Assembly (NCBI GenBank): GCA_020137815.1
Contig: CM035358.1
Location: 4,485,614-4,549,613, forward strand
Length of the DNA stretch: 64,000 nucleotides
From: Hormiphora californensis
Lineage: Eukaryota > Ctenophora > Tentaculata > Cydippida > Pleurobrachiidae
Direction: 5' to 3'
Within the stretch, counting starts at the first letter, position 1, and each line of letters starts with the position of its first letter. The notes below the pieces were generated by a model, which saw only the letters and a list, made by a program, of their open reading frames with translations, had not been told where the DNA came from and made no database searches. The translations under genes were made by a program, and so were the position numbers. This document shows, piece by piece, positions 24,875 to 38,142 of this stretch.

Positions 24875-25017
24875 AGCAAAAGATATAAACCCTTTGTAGG
24901 AAGTTTGAAGTGGCCATGGCGTACCCTGCCCCCCCCCCCCCTTCCCCTACATGCGTGACTCTACCCCTTTACACAAGTTACACAAGGTACCCAACATCCC
25001 ATATAATAACCTTTACC

Positions 25018-25337
25018 CAGGGGTGTAGGAATAGGAGGGAGGGCGAGGCCCCCCCCCCCCCCCACTTTTGGCCAGGTTCGCCCCTTCACTTCTAATTCTA
25101 TCACCAACAGTAAACACCCACTCCCAAATGACGAAATCATGACTTTTTGGCTCAAAACCCTAAAAATTTTCTCGGGCTCCGCTGTCGCTCCGCCCGATAT
25201 ATGGTATGTACATTGCACTGTGCAATGGAATAGGTGACTAAATCTTGCTCACAGAAAATTTTCTTGGGCGCTGGCCAGCGCTGTAATTGGTCACGTGACT
25301 TCGCCCCCTCACTTGAAAAATTATTCCTACACCCCTG
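25018..25337. mobile_element. hAT-type MITE, CAGGGGTGTAGGAATA family
   Basis: The ends CAGGGGTGTAGGAATA and TATTCCTACACCCCTG style (right copy TTATTCCTACACCCCTG) are flanked by the 8-bp repeats CCTTTACC and CCTTTACT (7 of 8 match). An 8-bp duplication and CAGGGG ends fit hAT. There is no transposase. Confidence 0.75.
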
Positions 25338-26105
25338 CCTTTACTGACAGTTAAGGTCATCAGCAGTTAGCAGTAAAGGTTTCAATATGACCTAATTAGT
25401 ACATAATGCGAAAAGGGGTGAAACTTGATCTCCACCCATGATCAAATTCAAATCCCTCCGCCAACCATCAGATCACCAAATTGAGGATCAGATCACCCCA
25501 CTCCCCAGCAGGTCACTGTGCGTGATGATATCCCCATATACATAGAATAAGTGAGACCATATTCTCATTTCTCTCAAATATTACAAATAAGTTCGCGGAG
25601 CGTGCGAGAACTGTGGTCAGACTGCCATGGCGCACTGTCCCAATTTGAGAATCAAATGGGGTATGGCGCCGCCTTGGATCCATCGCATCCTATTCTCGCG
25701 TGACCTCGATCGCACTCAGGCATCAATTTGGTGACATTGACACCTAGTGCGACACCTAGTGCGAGATCGAGGTCGCGCAGCGACCGAGATCGAGCTCAAT
25801 CTTGGTCGCGCACGGTGTCTATGTCACCAAGGCATCAATGTGGCCAAGGCGCCGCCATACAGTGGTCAGAGCATTGGCCTGCATGACAGGTCCCACTTCC
25901 GACAGAGTCATATTAGACCATAACCTGTATGGCGACGCCATACCCCATTTGATTCTCAGATGGGTTGCGGCGCCAGACAGACCATAACTATCTGATACGA
26001 AACATAGAAACACAGAAAACCAAAGTAGTCCACCATGACCTGATGAAGCTAGTACCAAACAGTCTAGCAGGCAAACTGGTCACAATACCAGATTAATTTC
26101 ATCTG
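25338..26105. other. Non-coding, palindromic repeat-rich stretch
   Basis: No convincing gene was found. It contains partial copies of a GGTCAGAGCATTGGCCTG motif (25863-25880), inverted pieces with GGTATGGCGCCGCC and ATGGCGACGCCATACC (25655-25975) and repeats around GCGAGATCGAGGTCGC. It looks like fragments of small foldback elements. Confidence 0.5.
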
Positions 26106-26292
26106 GTATTGTGATGAGGTTGACAGCTCGGACTCAGAAGATAATGAACCAGTAAAGAAACCAGTACAGAAAGAAGAATCGGAAGACGACACATTCAGTA
26201 CACCTCCATCAACTAGTACTCCACTAGCATTGCGGAGGACCAGGAGAGAGGTTAAAATACCAGCCTACTTAGCAGATTACGAAACAAATTAA
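26106..26292 (+). pseudogene. C-terminal remnant of a retroelement polyprotein (possible)
   Basis: A Ser/Glu/Lys-rich tail ends in RRTRREVKIPAYLADYETN and a stop. Integrase C-termini of LTR-type pol proteins often end in such a basic stretch followed by a P-x-Y/L-x-D motif. Nothing upstream matches pol, so it is a truncated remnant. It lies just before the antisense and envelope-like ORFs of copy A. Confidence 0.4.
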
Positions 26293-26300
26293 AACAAGAG

Positions 26301-27044
26301 TCATTTAAAAAAAAAGAAGATAAAAATACATATAAAAAAATCAGAGGTCAATACACCGGCTACACCGTAATTCTTTGGGGGGGGGGGGAGGAGGTCCTCG
26401 CCATTTGCTAGATATTGGCGGATTACTTCCTCTAAATAAAGTAACCAGCCGCAATCACAGAACCCCCTCCCCGCACCGTCGAAGGCATACAGCCAACTAA
26501 CTTCATGCCTTCGAGCACCACAAGAAGCCCCCCGCTGCAAAAAATGTTCACACATCCCCGCATCGGAAAGGAATATTAGGGTCGAGACGGCAACATTGTA
26601 GACCCCGTAGGGGTCGACACGGCCCCAGGACTTCTTGTAGGCCATCCGGTAAAAGATTGCAGATTTCCGTGAGGATCCTCCGGGAGCAAGACCCCGTCAT
26701 TGTTTAGGTCTAAGACTGGATGATTCCGAGAAACCACCCGACGACGAGAGATGTCAACCCAGTTTGGATGAGCTGGCTCCGGGGCGACGAGTTGGCCAAA
26801 TTCGTCTTCAATCATATAATCCTGAAAAACAGAAAATAACTATAAGTAAATTAATCTGAAAACAACAGAGAACAAGGAAATCAGACAGGGGAGTAAAACC
26901 CACTTGGTCTTCTGCGCTGGTATAGGCCCTTAGAGACGACAAGTCATGAACGGGAAGGACATCCAAGTCCGGTCTGGGGATCCGGCCTACCCTAGCCACC
27001 TGGATCCTCTCCTCCTCTGATGGGGATCGACCTCTAGACATCAT
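26301..27044 (-). pseudogene. Copy A antisense two-exon ORF (frameshifted)
   Basis: Exon 1 (26904-27044) starts MMSRGRSPSEEER; a donor GTGGGT leads to an acceptor at 26822-26823 and exon 2 (from 26821) opening DYMIEDEFG. The frame stops at 26576, but homology to copy B continues in the next frame to about 26400, so a one-base shift has broken it. The function is unknown. It lies on the strand opposite the pol remnant and the envelope-like ORF. Conservation of both exons and both splice sites in copy B argues that it was a real spliced gene of the element. Confidence 0.55.
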
Positions 27045-27159
27045 TCCTGAAAAAAAGAAAAAGTTGAAACATCCGGAAGCCTGGGCAGAGTGCATTTCAC
27101 CCTACACCACAAATTGGCTTGATCAACCAATTGAAATAGGGAGAGGATTAAAATCAACA

Positions 27160-29127
27160 ATGACACTCTTTCAGATGTGGAGACTAATCATTATTACCGG
27201 TATAGCAGAGATCATGGCAGCAACCATGATCTGTGACGAGAAGAACACACAGATATTCCAGATACCGGGACCGATAGAGTGCTCGGGAGAAAAACAGATG
27301 GTGTTTAACGCCACGCTCTGGAAGACAAACATACAAGAATACAAGACGGAGGCAACGTCACTAACCATCACAGAAAAGACGTGCACAGTAAAGAAGCACT
27401 TCTTTGGTCGAGATAATCCATGGAATCTGGGTCAAATTTTTGACGAACCCTGCATAGTGGAAGGGCAAAGGTTTCTCTTCACCAAAGTGTAGTCTAAGGG
27501 GTCCTTTATCACCAAAAAAAAGTTTACATCCCAGAAGTGGGGGATAAGGGTCGTAATTGGCTATAATTGGGTACCTGTAATTTCAGCCTGAGGCCAAAAT
27601 CATGAGTACCCTTAAAATAGGAGTAGAGACAAATCTGAGGGCATTAAAGTGATCAGCGTCCTCGCATTAGTGGGGGTAGGTGCCGGAATTAAGTCTCTAT
27701 CTCATCCGGTTAATTAGATAATTGGATAATTAGGTTTGCACATAACCGTTTTTACGCTATATGGCTATAGCCACTTAGGAACGGTTTAGAGACTTTTCAC
27801 CGGTGCCATTTTGTAGGCAATGGCCGAGTTATGGGGGGTCGACGTCGGACTTTTAAGCTCTATTTCCAACCGTTTAGCCGTTATTTGGCTTTAAAGGTGC
27901 TCAAAATCGGGCTTTTTACTCTGAAAATGAGCAAAAAACGGTAAAAAGCCCGATTTTTGGTCATTTTCAGCACCTTAAAAGTCAAATAACGGCTAAACGG
28001 TTGGAGATAGAGCTTAAAAGTCCGACGTCGACCCCCCATAACTTGGCCATTGCCTACAAAATGGCACCAGTGAAAAGTCTCTAAACCATTCCTAAGTGGC
28101 TATAGCCATATAGCCTAAAAAAGGTTATGCGCAAACCTAATTATCCAATTATCTAATTAACCAGATGAGATAGAGACTTAATTCCGGCACCTACCCCCAC
28201 TAATGCGAGGACGCTGATCACTTTAGTGCCCTCAGATTTGTCTCTACTCCTGTTTTAAGGGGACTTATGGTTTTGGCCTCAGGCTGAAAATACAGGTACC
28301 CAATTATGGCCAATTACGACCCTTATCCCCCACTTCTGGGATGTAAACTTTTTTTTGGTGAGTAAGGACCCCTTAGACTACACTTTGGTGAAAAGAAACC
28401 TTTGCCCTTCCACTATGCAGGGTTCGATACCCATATTCCATGGATTAAGAGGACAAGGAAACGACAGAGAAAATAATCCTATGGTCAGAAAGCAAGTACA
28501 TAGACCTCATAACACACGGAACATGTGAGGATACGAGGAATAATCAACGACAGGACTGGGGACATAGAACCTGAGTGTAGTGCATCATGGTTGAAAACGA
28601 AAAGCAACACAGTAATACAGTGCAAGTATCACAAGGGATACGTTCTCAAGACACACAATACACAGATGGTATCTAACCTAGGAAATACCGCACAATGTAC
28701 AGACACCTACCAAAGCGGGTTCTGCCTATCAGATAAAGGAGAAGCCATCATGCACCACCCAGAGAGAAAGGAACAAGATGAATATCAATTGGTAGGGACC
28801 TACACCGCAGTACAGTTAGGAACCCACCTAATGATTGGAAAACTGGAGTTCAGTGCAGATCTCAGAGAAGTAGCCAAGACAAACAAGGACTACATCAAAA
28901 ATGGGTTCAAAATACGACTAACACAAGAAGCGACAAACACACAGATAGAGGAACTCAAGGTTACAACCAGCGAGATAGAAATCGAAGAACTCAGGCTGAA
29001 CTACCTAGCAGACATGGTTTCACTAAAAACAGAGAAAATAGGTACACTATGCGAAATAGCCGACTTGACATTGAACATTACTAGAGGACTCGCAATGCAC
29101 GACCCTATAACAACATATGCCAGATAG
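27160..29127 (+). pseudogene. Copy A envelope-like glycoprotein ORF, split by a foldback insertion
   Basis: The 5' part (27160-27413) has an ATG, a hydrophobic signal-like stretch, spaced cysteines and a possible N-glycosylation site. The 3' part (28448-29127) holds further cysteines and a Glu-rich, heptad-like C-terminal half. The 1.03 kb foldback at 27414-28447 separates them, and the second part is also shifted near the junction. No transmembrane anchor was identified. The type is inferred from signal, cysteines, coiled-coil-like region and position after a pol-like tail; the family was not identified. It is non-functional as it stands. Confidence 0.45.
27414..28447. mobile_element. Foldback element with TAATCCATGGAAT ends
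   Basis: This almost complete inverted repeat has ends TAATCCATGGAAT and ATTCCATGGATTA, flanked by AGA on both sides. The core (TCGACGTCGGAC, ACGGCTAAACGGTTGGAGA) is shared with the element at 44450-45470, whose termini differ. Confidence 0.75.
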
Positions 29128-29229
29128 ATACTAGACAATGATTACCTTTGGGCATCATTTGGTCTAAAAGTCTAGACAGTCTAAGCACCTTAACTCTCTG
29201 ACCCCAATTAAGTCTTCCTCCGGCCGGGT

Positions 29230-29914
29230 CTGCCGCAGCACCTCCTCCAGGTAGTTACCGTAACCGTAGTCACAGTAACTCCGCATTGCCCCGTCAAAGG
29301 TGTAGGTAGCAAGACCACTCTAAACGAGTAACTGGCTACTATTATAGTAGCCAGTTACTCGTTTAGATGACACCTCGTGCGAACGATCCGGACACGAGAT
29401 GATCCGGAAGAGAAAATGGGGACAGATCCCCTGTGCCACCAAGTAATCCGTGGTGGCACGGCTGGCAGAATAAACCCCATGGGGGGTGGACACCTGTCCA
29501 GGGGTTCGAGTAGGCCAGCCGGTCAGGGACTGGTGGCTCCCTATCGCAACCCCTGGTAACAGGTACCGCTAAAAATTATCTGCCAGAACCGGGTGCCCAG
29601 GGGGCACGATACGTCGATCCTCGGTGTGGTCCCACCGAGGACGCACCAACTCACCGGTGGCCGTCTCTATCATATAATCCTGAAAACAAAAGATAATCAG
29701 TACAAATCAAACAAGCAGAATCTAAAGACAACGAAGAATGGAACAGTAGAGAACTCACATTTTCCCGGTACAGCGCCCATAACCTCAACGCCGCCAAGCC
29801 AAGAGGCACCCCAGCGGGGCGGTCCTCCAGATCGGGGCGGGGAGTCCGCCCGACCGCCGCAACCGCTAAGCTGCGGCGTTCCTCTTCCGCTGGAGTGCAA
29901 GGTCTAGACATCAT
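29230..29914 (-). pseudogene. Copy B antisense two-exon ORF (disrupted)
   Basis: Exon 1 (29759-29914) starts MMSRPCTPAEEER and ends at the donor GTGAGT. Exon 2 (29569-29679) opens DYMIETATG after an acceptor at 29680-29681 and stops at 29569. Homology to copy A resumes downstream (a GWPTR block, then FDGA and YLEEVLRQ blocks), interrupted by a 47-bp palindrome at 29320-29366. The same two-exon layout as copy A supports a genuine spliced gene; its function is unknown. Confidence 0.55.
29320..29366. repeat. 47-bp perfect palindrome
   Basis: Two 23-bp arms (CTAAACGAGTAACTGGCTAC...) are exact inverted copies around a single T. It interrupts homology between the two antisense ORF copies, so it was inserted or formed after duplication. 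It would form a strong hairpin. Confidence 0.85.
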
Positions 29915-30029
29915 TATACTGAAAAAGGAAAAGTTGAATCATCTGGAAGCCTGGGCAGAGTGCATTTCACCCTATATAATAAATTGGCTTGATCAACCAA
30001 TCGAAATAGGGAAAGGAGCAAAATCAACA

Positions 30030-31352
30030 ATGACACTCTTTCAGATGTGAAAACTAGTCATCATTACCATCATAGTGGAAGTCATAACAGCCACTATGAT
30101 CTGCGACGAGAAAAACACACAGATTTTCCAGATACCAGGCCCGATAGACTGTTCGGGAGCTCAGCAAGTGGTATTTAACGCCACACTCTGGAAGACAAAC
30201 ATAAAAGAATACAAGACGGAGGCAACGTCACTCACAGTCACAGAAAAGACTTGCACAGTTAAGAAGCATTTCTTCGGTCGAGAAGATATAGAGAAAAAGG
30301 AGAAGACAGTTCTGTGGTCAGAAAACAAGTACACAGATCACATAACACACGGAACATGTGAAGACAATCAAGGAGTAACCAACGACAGGACCGGAGACAT
30401 AGAACCACAGTGCAGTGCATCCTGGTTAAAGACAAAGAGCAACACAGTTATACAGTGCAAGTATCACAAGGGATACGTTCTCAAGACTTGCCCGCGTAGG
30501 GCGGTAGGCGGTAAATGTTAACCAGATCTGTGAGAATTTCGCACTTTTTTGCCCATAACTCAGCCATTTCTTGACCAATTTTCAAAATCTTTAGCTCATT
30601 GGAAAGAGGACATTGAGATCTCTCAAATGAGCTCAAGAAAATGAAAATTGGCGCAAATTGCGCGGCGTGGTGGCGAAAACGCGCATTTTGCGCCATGACG
30701 CCGCGCATTTTGCGCCGATTTTAGTTTTATTGGGCTCATTTAAAAGAGCTCAATGTCCTCTTTCCAACGCACTCAAGATTTTGCAAATTGGTCAAGAAAT
30801 GACTGAGTTATGGACAAAAACGTGGTTTTGCACGTACGTTTTCTCTCAGATCTGGTTAACATTTACCGCCTACCGCGTAGGGCGCGTGAACATGGGGGGC
30901 GCGACGTGCCCAATCTCAAGACACACAATACACAGATGGTATCTAATCTAGGAAATACCGCACAATGTACAGACACCTACCAAAGTGGATTCTGTCTATC
31001 AGATAAAGGAGAAGCCATCATGTATCACCCAGAGAGAAAGGAACAAGATGAATATCAATTGGTAGGGACCTACACCGCAGTACAGTTAGGAACCCACCTA
31101 ATGATTGGAAAACTGGAGTTCAGTGCAGATCTCAGAGAAGTAGCCAAGACAAACAAGGACTACATCAAAAATGGGTTCAAAATACGACTAACCGACATCC
31201 CAACACAAGAAGCGACAAACACACAGATAGAGGAACTCAAGGTTACAACCAGCGAGATAGAAATCGAAGAACTCAGACAAGAGTTCCTAACGAGGCTGAA
31301 CTACCTAGCAGACATGGTTTCACTAAAAACAGAGAAAATAGGTAGCACCTAA
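30030..31352 (+). pseudogene. Copy B envelope-like glycoprotein ORF, broken
   Basis: It is homologous to copy A. A stop (TGA, 30048-30050) lies within the signal-like stretch, and a 426-bp element (30488-30913) splits the middle. The remaining frames are 30075-30487 and 30914-31352. It retains sequence lost at the copy A insertion junction and small in-frame segments absent from copy A. Head-to-tail tandem arrangement with copy A and no long terminal repeats between them suggests duplication after insertion. Confidence 0.45.
30488..30913. mobile_element. Foldback element with 9-bp target duplication (Mutator-like?)
   Basis: TCTCAAGAC is repeated on both sides (30479-30487, 30914-30922). The interior is an imperfect inverted repeat (TTAACCAGATCTG against CAGATCTGGTTAA). 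A 9-bp duplication fits Mutator-like elements. Its right terminus (TTGGGCACGTC, inverted) also occurs at 44394. Confidence 0.65.
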
Positions 31353-32329
31353 TCCGAAATTTAAGCCGGCGGGACTTGGACATTACTAGAGACGTCGAAA
31401 GGGCACGACCCCACCGTTCCAGATAGTACTAACCAATGTACCTTTGGAACATTGGTCTATAAATTTAGACAGTACTCGTTAGAGTTCTTCTCCCCCAATT
31501 AACCCTCCTTTGGACCCAACCTATGGGTAGCCAAACCGGGGGTCCAAAATCCGCAGCCCCCTCGGTTATTGAGGCCCCTATAAGAGCTCCTAAGTAGCCT
31601 AAAATAGTCTCAGTTACCTTTAGAGTTTGTCTTCTACCTAAGATGGCCTCTATTTTTTTCCTCTCTGTAGCCATAGTTCCCCCAAATTCTTGTGCCCATT
31701 TTTTGGGGAGAAGGGGTAGGCAATCCCAATATCACCCTTTAGTCCTCTTTACAATTTTCTTTTAGAACGACTCTCTTTCTGGGCTCTCGTTTGGTTCTCT
31801 CTGGCGCAGATACCTGAATTCATGTTAAACCCCGTGAGGAAAATGTTTTTAATACAAGCAGGGTACAGGAGATTAAAATTCTTTTAAACAATATCTTATA
31901 CGTTCTGTATTCCACGGGGATAGGGATACCTCATATATTTGTAACCTGCAAGAAACTTTCCTTTGGAAAGGGGGGAAAAAGCCACACCAAATTATGTATC
32001 GATCAAAAATCTTAGTCGTTATATATTTAGTTTTATCCCTCTAAGAACTTTTGGCAGCTAAACTCTTATTTCGTCTCATTAAGTACGTCTATAATAGTAC
32101 GTTTATATTACGTCTATAGTACAACTACACTATGTCTCCCGCTCATCGGTATTTGCCTGGTAAGACAGGGTGGAGCATGACATAATATGGTGTTGGTTTG
32201 GTTTGGTGCTTGGCGCTGTGAAACAGGGTCGAGCAAGGAAATTACATTATAGATTATATTCCCCCACAAAATGACTATTATACATATTAATAATCTCGTT
32301 CTCAATCCCATTCTCAATGCAGGATCATC

Positions 32330-32408
32330 TGTATTCATATTGTGTATTCATATTGTGTATTCATATTGTGTATTCATACTGTGTATTCATACTGTGTATT
32401 CATACTGT
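32330..32408. repeat. 11-bp tandem repeat (TGTATTCATAT)
   Basis: About seven copies of TGTATTCATAT/TGTATTCATAC in direct tandem. Confidence 0.9.
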
Positions 32409-32498
32409 GCAGCAGTATTCATGATGGTATTGATCCACCACTACATTTTGGCACGTTTTGCTGCCTGGGAAAAATGAGGCATATATATATATATGAGA

Positions 32499-32582
32499 CA
32501 GAGGAAATACTGGTCCCTGATTGGCTGATAACCAGTCACGTGACCTAAATAACGAGTTCTGATTGGTTGTTTACTTGTTTCG
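32499..32582. mobile_element. CCAAT/E-box hAT MITE, copy 3 (trimmed)
   Basis: The core GAAATACTGGTCCCTGATTGG ... TTACTTGTTTCGG is intact and both termini are lost. The left side abuts an (AT)n run. Confidence 0.8.
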
Positions 32583-33725
32583 GTTTTTTTGGCTTGTTTT
32601 GGGTTCTGTAGGCAATGCTCTGACCCGGGGTTTTCAGAGGCCAAGTGTCACCACATCTTCGAGGGCCAGATGGGGTAGAATGGGCCCTGCGGTTGGAATA
32701 GGGGGAGTAATGGGCACAGAGGGATTTAAAGAAGGAGAGAATAACAGGGGAGGTGAGAGGAAGGTTTGTAAAAAATACAGAAGGAGATGTAGTAGAGAGG
32801 GGGGGAAGGGGTTTGGAGAGGAAATGAATGGGGGTAAGTTGGTAATGATGAAATTCCTTGTTTTTTTTTGCAGTACCTGGTTTTTCCTATTTCCCCGCCA
32901 AAATGGGGGAAAAAGGAAAGGCAAACGGGTGAGAGTGGAGAGACAGCGAAAACGAGGGGGCTAACAAACGAAGAGGAGAGAGTTTTGGAAAAAAGAGAAT
33001 GTTTAGGAAGGGGGAAAAGGGGAGAAGGAAGGGGGAGAAAAGAGGAGAGAGAGGGAGAAGGGGAAGAGGGGAGGGAGAATAACCGGCCAAAAAATCTTAA
33101 CACAAACACCATCACCTACCTAAAAAAATGGGGTTGGGGTTAGGAAAAGGGAAAATTCAAAAATTTTAAATTTCTTTTCTCTTTAAATCATCCGCTGGTC
33201 CTTCTCGTCGCCCAAAACGAAAAAAAGAAAAAAGAAAAAATTGCCCGTACCCACCGGGGGTCATGGAAAAAAAAAAGAGGGTTGAAAATAGGGGGTTATC
33301 GGTTCTGTTTTTAAAGGTCACTAAAATTTTTCGGGATGTTAAAAATTTTCTTCTTTAAATGTGATCCACATGGGCCATTTCATTGAAAACCAGTGGAGGA
33401 AAATTTGAATGGTTTACCCCACCACTGGCCAGGAAATTTGTGGGAAAATGGTGCGACTGGGTGCAAACACGGTTTAAAATGGAAAGGGGGGGTGAGAGAG
33501 AGAAAGGAAAAGAAGAAGAGGAGGGGGGGTGGCAAGAGAAATTGACACCAGCAAATTTTAAGAATTTTCTTCTTCCAAACGAACACTCCAATGCGGAGGC
33601 CATGGAACAGATGAAAAGGGGGGGATGTGATGAGGGCGGAGGTTTGGGGGAGGTTGGTGGAGAGAAAAAAATGGGTCCATTTTTATTGCATGTACTTCCC
33701 CCTGTTAGTCATAGGTTCCCAGAAC

Positions 33726-33975
<250 letters not shown>

Positions 33976-35029
33976 TACTCTCTCTATAAAATAGTCTCTC
34001 TAACCCACCAATCACCCACCAATCACTCTACCTACAACCCACCATGGTGGAAGATTAGGAGATTGCAATCTCCTAATCTTCCACTTTTCTTCCGCTCTTT
34101 TCTCCCTCATTACCTTTGGCCCCTCTGTTCGCGGCCAACTCATAACCATTCTTATACACCACGTCAGATCTTTTTGCCTAGCTCCACCCTCTTTCCGTGT
34201 GAGCAGCTCACAAATGTAAAAAAAGAAAAAAAGGAGGGTTAGAACATAACAAAGATTATTATCTCCTCTCTGTTTAAAAAGAGGGTCCCACATAAACTTT
34301 CAGGCATGTTTTAACTTTTCTCTGCATTATAATGCGTTCTGCAGTCCTACATGTTCTGCAGTCCTGCATTCGAAATACAAGTCTCAGAGGAAAATTAATA
34401 GACATGGAATTAAAAACTCGGGATCCGAGAGGAGGAATATATCTGAAACATCCGATGCGTGGATGCAATACTATCTGGTTTTATCTCTCTGACACTGCTA
34501 GGTCTTGCACGGCCTCCAGTCACGAGAATATTCTGTGTCAAGAAAGAAGGAGGAAGTTGTTGGTTGTGTGCAAGAGAAACCATATTGTATCATCTTCATC
34601 GTTCTATGACATTTTACGACATTTCTCTCTCTCGGTCCACTACACGCACCACTCCCACATGGGGCCGTGAGGCCCCATGCGAGAGCAGGGTTAAATCCCC
34701 CGGACCCGGATCCTGTTGGATCTGAGGGCCCGGAGGGCCTGCGGAGTAAAGGTAGGGTAGGTAGAACAATGTACATACGGGTAAATTTAACAATGTACAT
34801 ATGGGTTAAGGAAAGGGGGATTAAAGCTCATGGTGACGGAGCACAAGACCTCCTAAACTATCTGCAAAGAAGCCCAATCTGCTACAATGAATTCTAAGAA
34901 GAGACAACTTATCAGGAACTGGAGAAGCAAACCGTCTGAATCTAAGGCAGCCTAAAACAAGCAGGAACGGGTTCGAGCGGGAAAAAAATAAAATAACACA
35001 AATGGATGATGATTACAAGTCGAGCCAGA

Positions 35030-35700
35030 GAGGACAGCCAGCCCGTTCCAGAGAAGCCAGCTGACCCCGTTCCAGAGAAGACAGCCGACCCCGTTCCAGA
35101 GAAGCCAGCTGACCCCGTTCCAGAGAAACCAGTTGACCCCGTTCCAGAAAAGTCAGCTGACCCCGTTCCAGAGAAGCCAGCTGACCCCGTTCCAGAGAAG
35201 CCAGCTGACCCCGCTCCAGAGAAGACAGCCACCCCGTTCCAGAGAAGACAGCTGACCCCGTTCCAGTAAGGACAGCTGACCCCGCTCCAGTAAAGACAGC
35301 TGACCCCGTTCCAGTAAAGACAGCTGACCCCGCTCCAGAGAGGACAGCCACCCCGTTCCAGAGAGGACAGCTGACCCCGATCCAGTAAGGACAGCTGACC
35401 CCGTTCCAGTAAAGACAGCTGGCCCCGCTCCAGTAAGGACAGCTGACCCCGCTCCAGAGAAGACAGCCACCCCGTTCCAGAGAAGACAGCTGACCCCGTT
35501 CCAGTAAGGACAGCTGACCCCGTTCCAGTAAGGACAGCTGACCCCGTTCCAGTAAAGACAGCTGACCCCGCTCCAGAGAGGACAGCCACCCCGTTCCAGA
35601 GAGGACGGCTGACCCCGCTCCAGTAAGGACAGCTGACCCCGTTCCAGTAAAGACAGCTGATCCCGCTCCAGAGAGGACAGCCACCCCGTTCCAAAAAATC
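35030..35700. repeat. 24-bp minisatellite (GACCCCGTTCCAGAGAAGCC)
   Basis: About 28 copies of a 24-bp unit with two main variants (GAGAAGCCAGC and GTAAGGACAGC). Because 24 is a multiple of 3, long ORFs are open on both strands (up to 345 codons on the minus strand), but there is no coding context. Confidence 0.9.
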
Positions 35701-36257
<557 letters not shown>

Positions 36258-36473
36258 GCTTCTTGTAAGGGATTACCCAACAAGCTTCTACACCAGTGCA
36301 CACGATGGCTGATACAACGCGTACGTGGCGTTACTTCCTTGAATATTTTGAGGTTGGAGTATGATACACTTCAATACTCATGTGATAACCATGAAACGTT
36401 CAGCGGTCTCTCCATTTTTCCAAACCTACCATTCATATTAACAAGAAACGTTGCAGTACACATGTGTCTATGT

Positions 36474-36921
36474 CAGGGGTGGCGGAACAAGGGGGGCAGC
36501 CGGGGCCATGGCCCCATGTAAAATTTTACCTACCAGGGGCAGCTGGGGCCACTTTCACCGAGACTTTTTCTAACGCTAGGTAAACATTTGGTGTTGTATG
36601 AGGCTGGCCCAGGATTATGTTCTAAACCGTTTCGTATTACGCTAAACAAAAATTCTGGTAGAGGCAGTTTGTCATATAAGGTGGGATAGAGTGATAGACA
36701 TCGATCTAATGAGGGTTCGTCTATGCGTGCGTGAGCTAGCCATTCGATTGAAATTGATTTATTCTTGATTTGTGATTTAACTTTTGCACTTCGACAATGA
36801 AACGCTTCTTCAATTTGATGTATAGAGGATCCAGAAGTTTGGAAAATGTCACGTGACCGGTCACGTGATCAAAATATCTGGAAGTGGCCCCAGCTGAGAA
36901 AAATATCTTCCGCCATGCCTG
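36474..36921. mobile_element. hAT-type MITE, CAGGGGTGGCGGAA family
   Basis: The TIRs CAGGGGTGGCGGAA and TTCCGCCATGCCTG are flanked by a perfect 8-bp duplication GTCTATGT (36466-36473, 36922-36929). The interior is non-coding and carries two E-box-like CACGTGA motifs. Confidence 0.85.
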
Positions 36922-37004
36922 GTCTATGTCACCAACAAGAAACGTGACGATCATTCAATATCGCAACCCTTCATGTTAATGCCTTCTATCTCTCCTTCAC
37001 CAGT

Positions 37005-37392
37005 CATCTATCTCTCCTTCACCAGCCTTCTATCTCTCCTTCACCAGCCTTCTATCTCTCCTTCACCAGCCTTCTATCTCTCCTTCACCAGCCTTCTATC
37101 TCTCCTTCACCAGCCTTCTAGCTCTCCTTCACCAGCCTTCTAGCTCTCCTTCACCAGCCTTCTAGCTCTCCTTCACCAGCCTTCTATCTCTCCTTCACCA
37201 GCCTTCTAGCTCTCCTTCACCAGCCTTCTATCTCTCCTTCACCAGCCTTCTATCTCTCCTTCACCAGCCTTCTAGCTCTCCTTCACCAGCCTTCTATCTC
37301 TCCTTCACCAGCCTTCTATCTCTCCTTCACCAGCCTTCTAGCTCTCCTTCACCAGCCTTCTATCTCTCCTTCACCAGTCATCTCTTCTTCTT
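37005..37392. repeat. 22-bp minisatellite (AGCCTTCTATCTCTCCTTCACC)
   Basis: About 17 direct copies with a T/G variant at one position (CTAT or CTAG). It is flanked by CAGTCATCT half-units. Confidence 0.95.
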
Positions 37393-37604
37393 CTTCTCTC
37401 CAGTCATCTCACGTGACAGCTGCTAAGAGTAAATATTGACAAAATCCCGGGGATTTCTAGGGCGGGTGGTGGGTAATGGGCGAACAATGACCGTGAGAAG
37501 ATGAATAAGAAAAGGAGAAGAAAGAGGAACAAAAAAGGATCAGAGAGATGATGAAGAGGAAGAAAATGTATGCCGGCCAATTGTCGCCATATGAGGATTT
37601 GTAG

Positions 37605-37713
37605 CAGGAACCGACCGAATCAGGAAATACTGGTCCCTGATTGGCTGATAACCAGTCACGCGATCTATTTAACGAGTTCTGATTGGTTGTTTATTTGTTT
37701 CGGTCGGTTCCTG
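37605..37713. mobile_element. CCAAT/E-box hAT MITE, copy 5 (full length)
   Basis: 109 bp with both TIRs and the 8-bp duplication ATTTGTAG on each side. This is a reference copy for the family. Confidence 0.92.
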
Positions 37714-37796
37714 ATTTGTAGAACAACATCAACCTCATGGGATTGTTGTAAAACCCACTGCCGGAATTCATTATACAATAGTTGGAGGCGAGATGG

Positions 37797-38142
<346 letters not shown>

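Noticed and set aside
31465-31674. 69-aa minus-strand ORF after the envelope-like copy B
   Set aside because: It has no counterpart after copy A and no recognisable domain; probably chance in the trailing flank.
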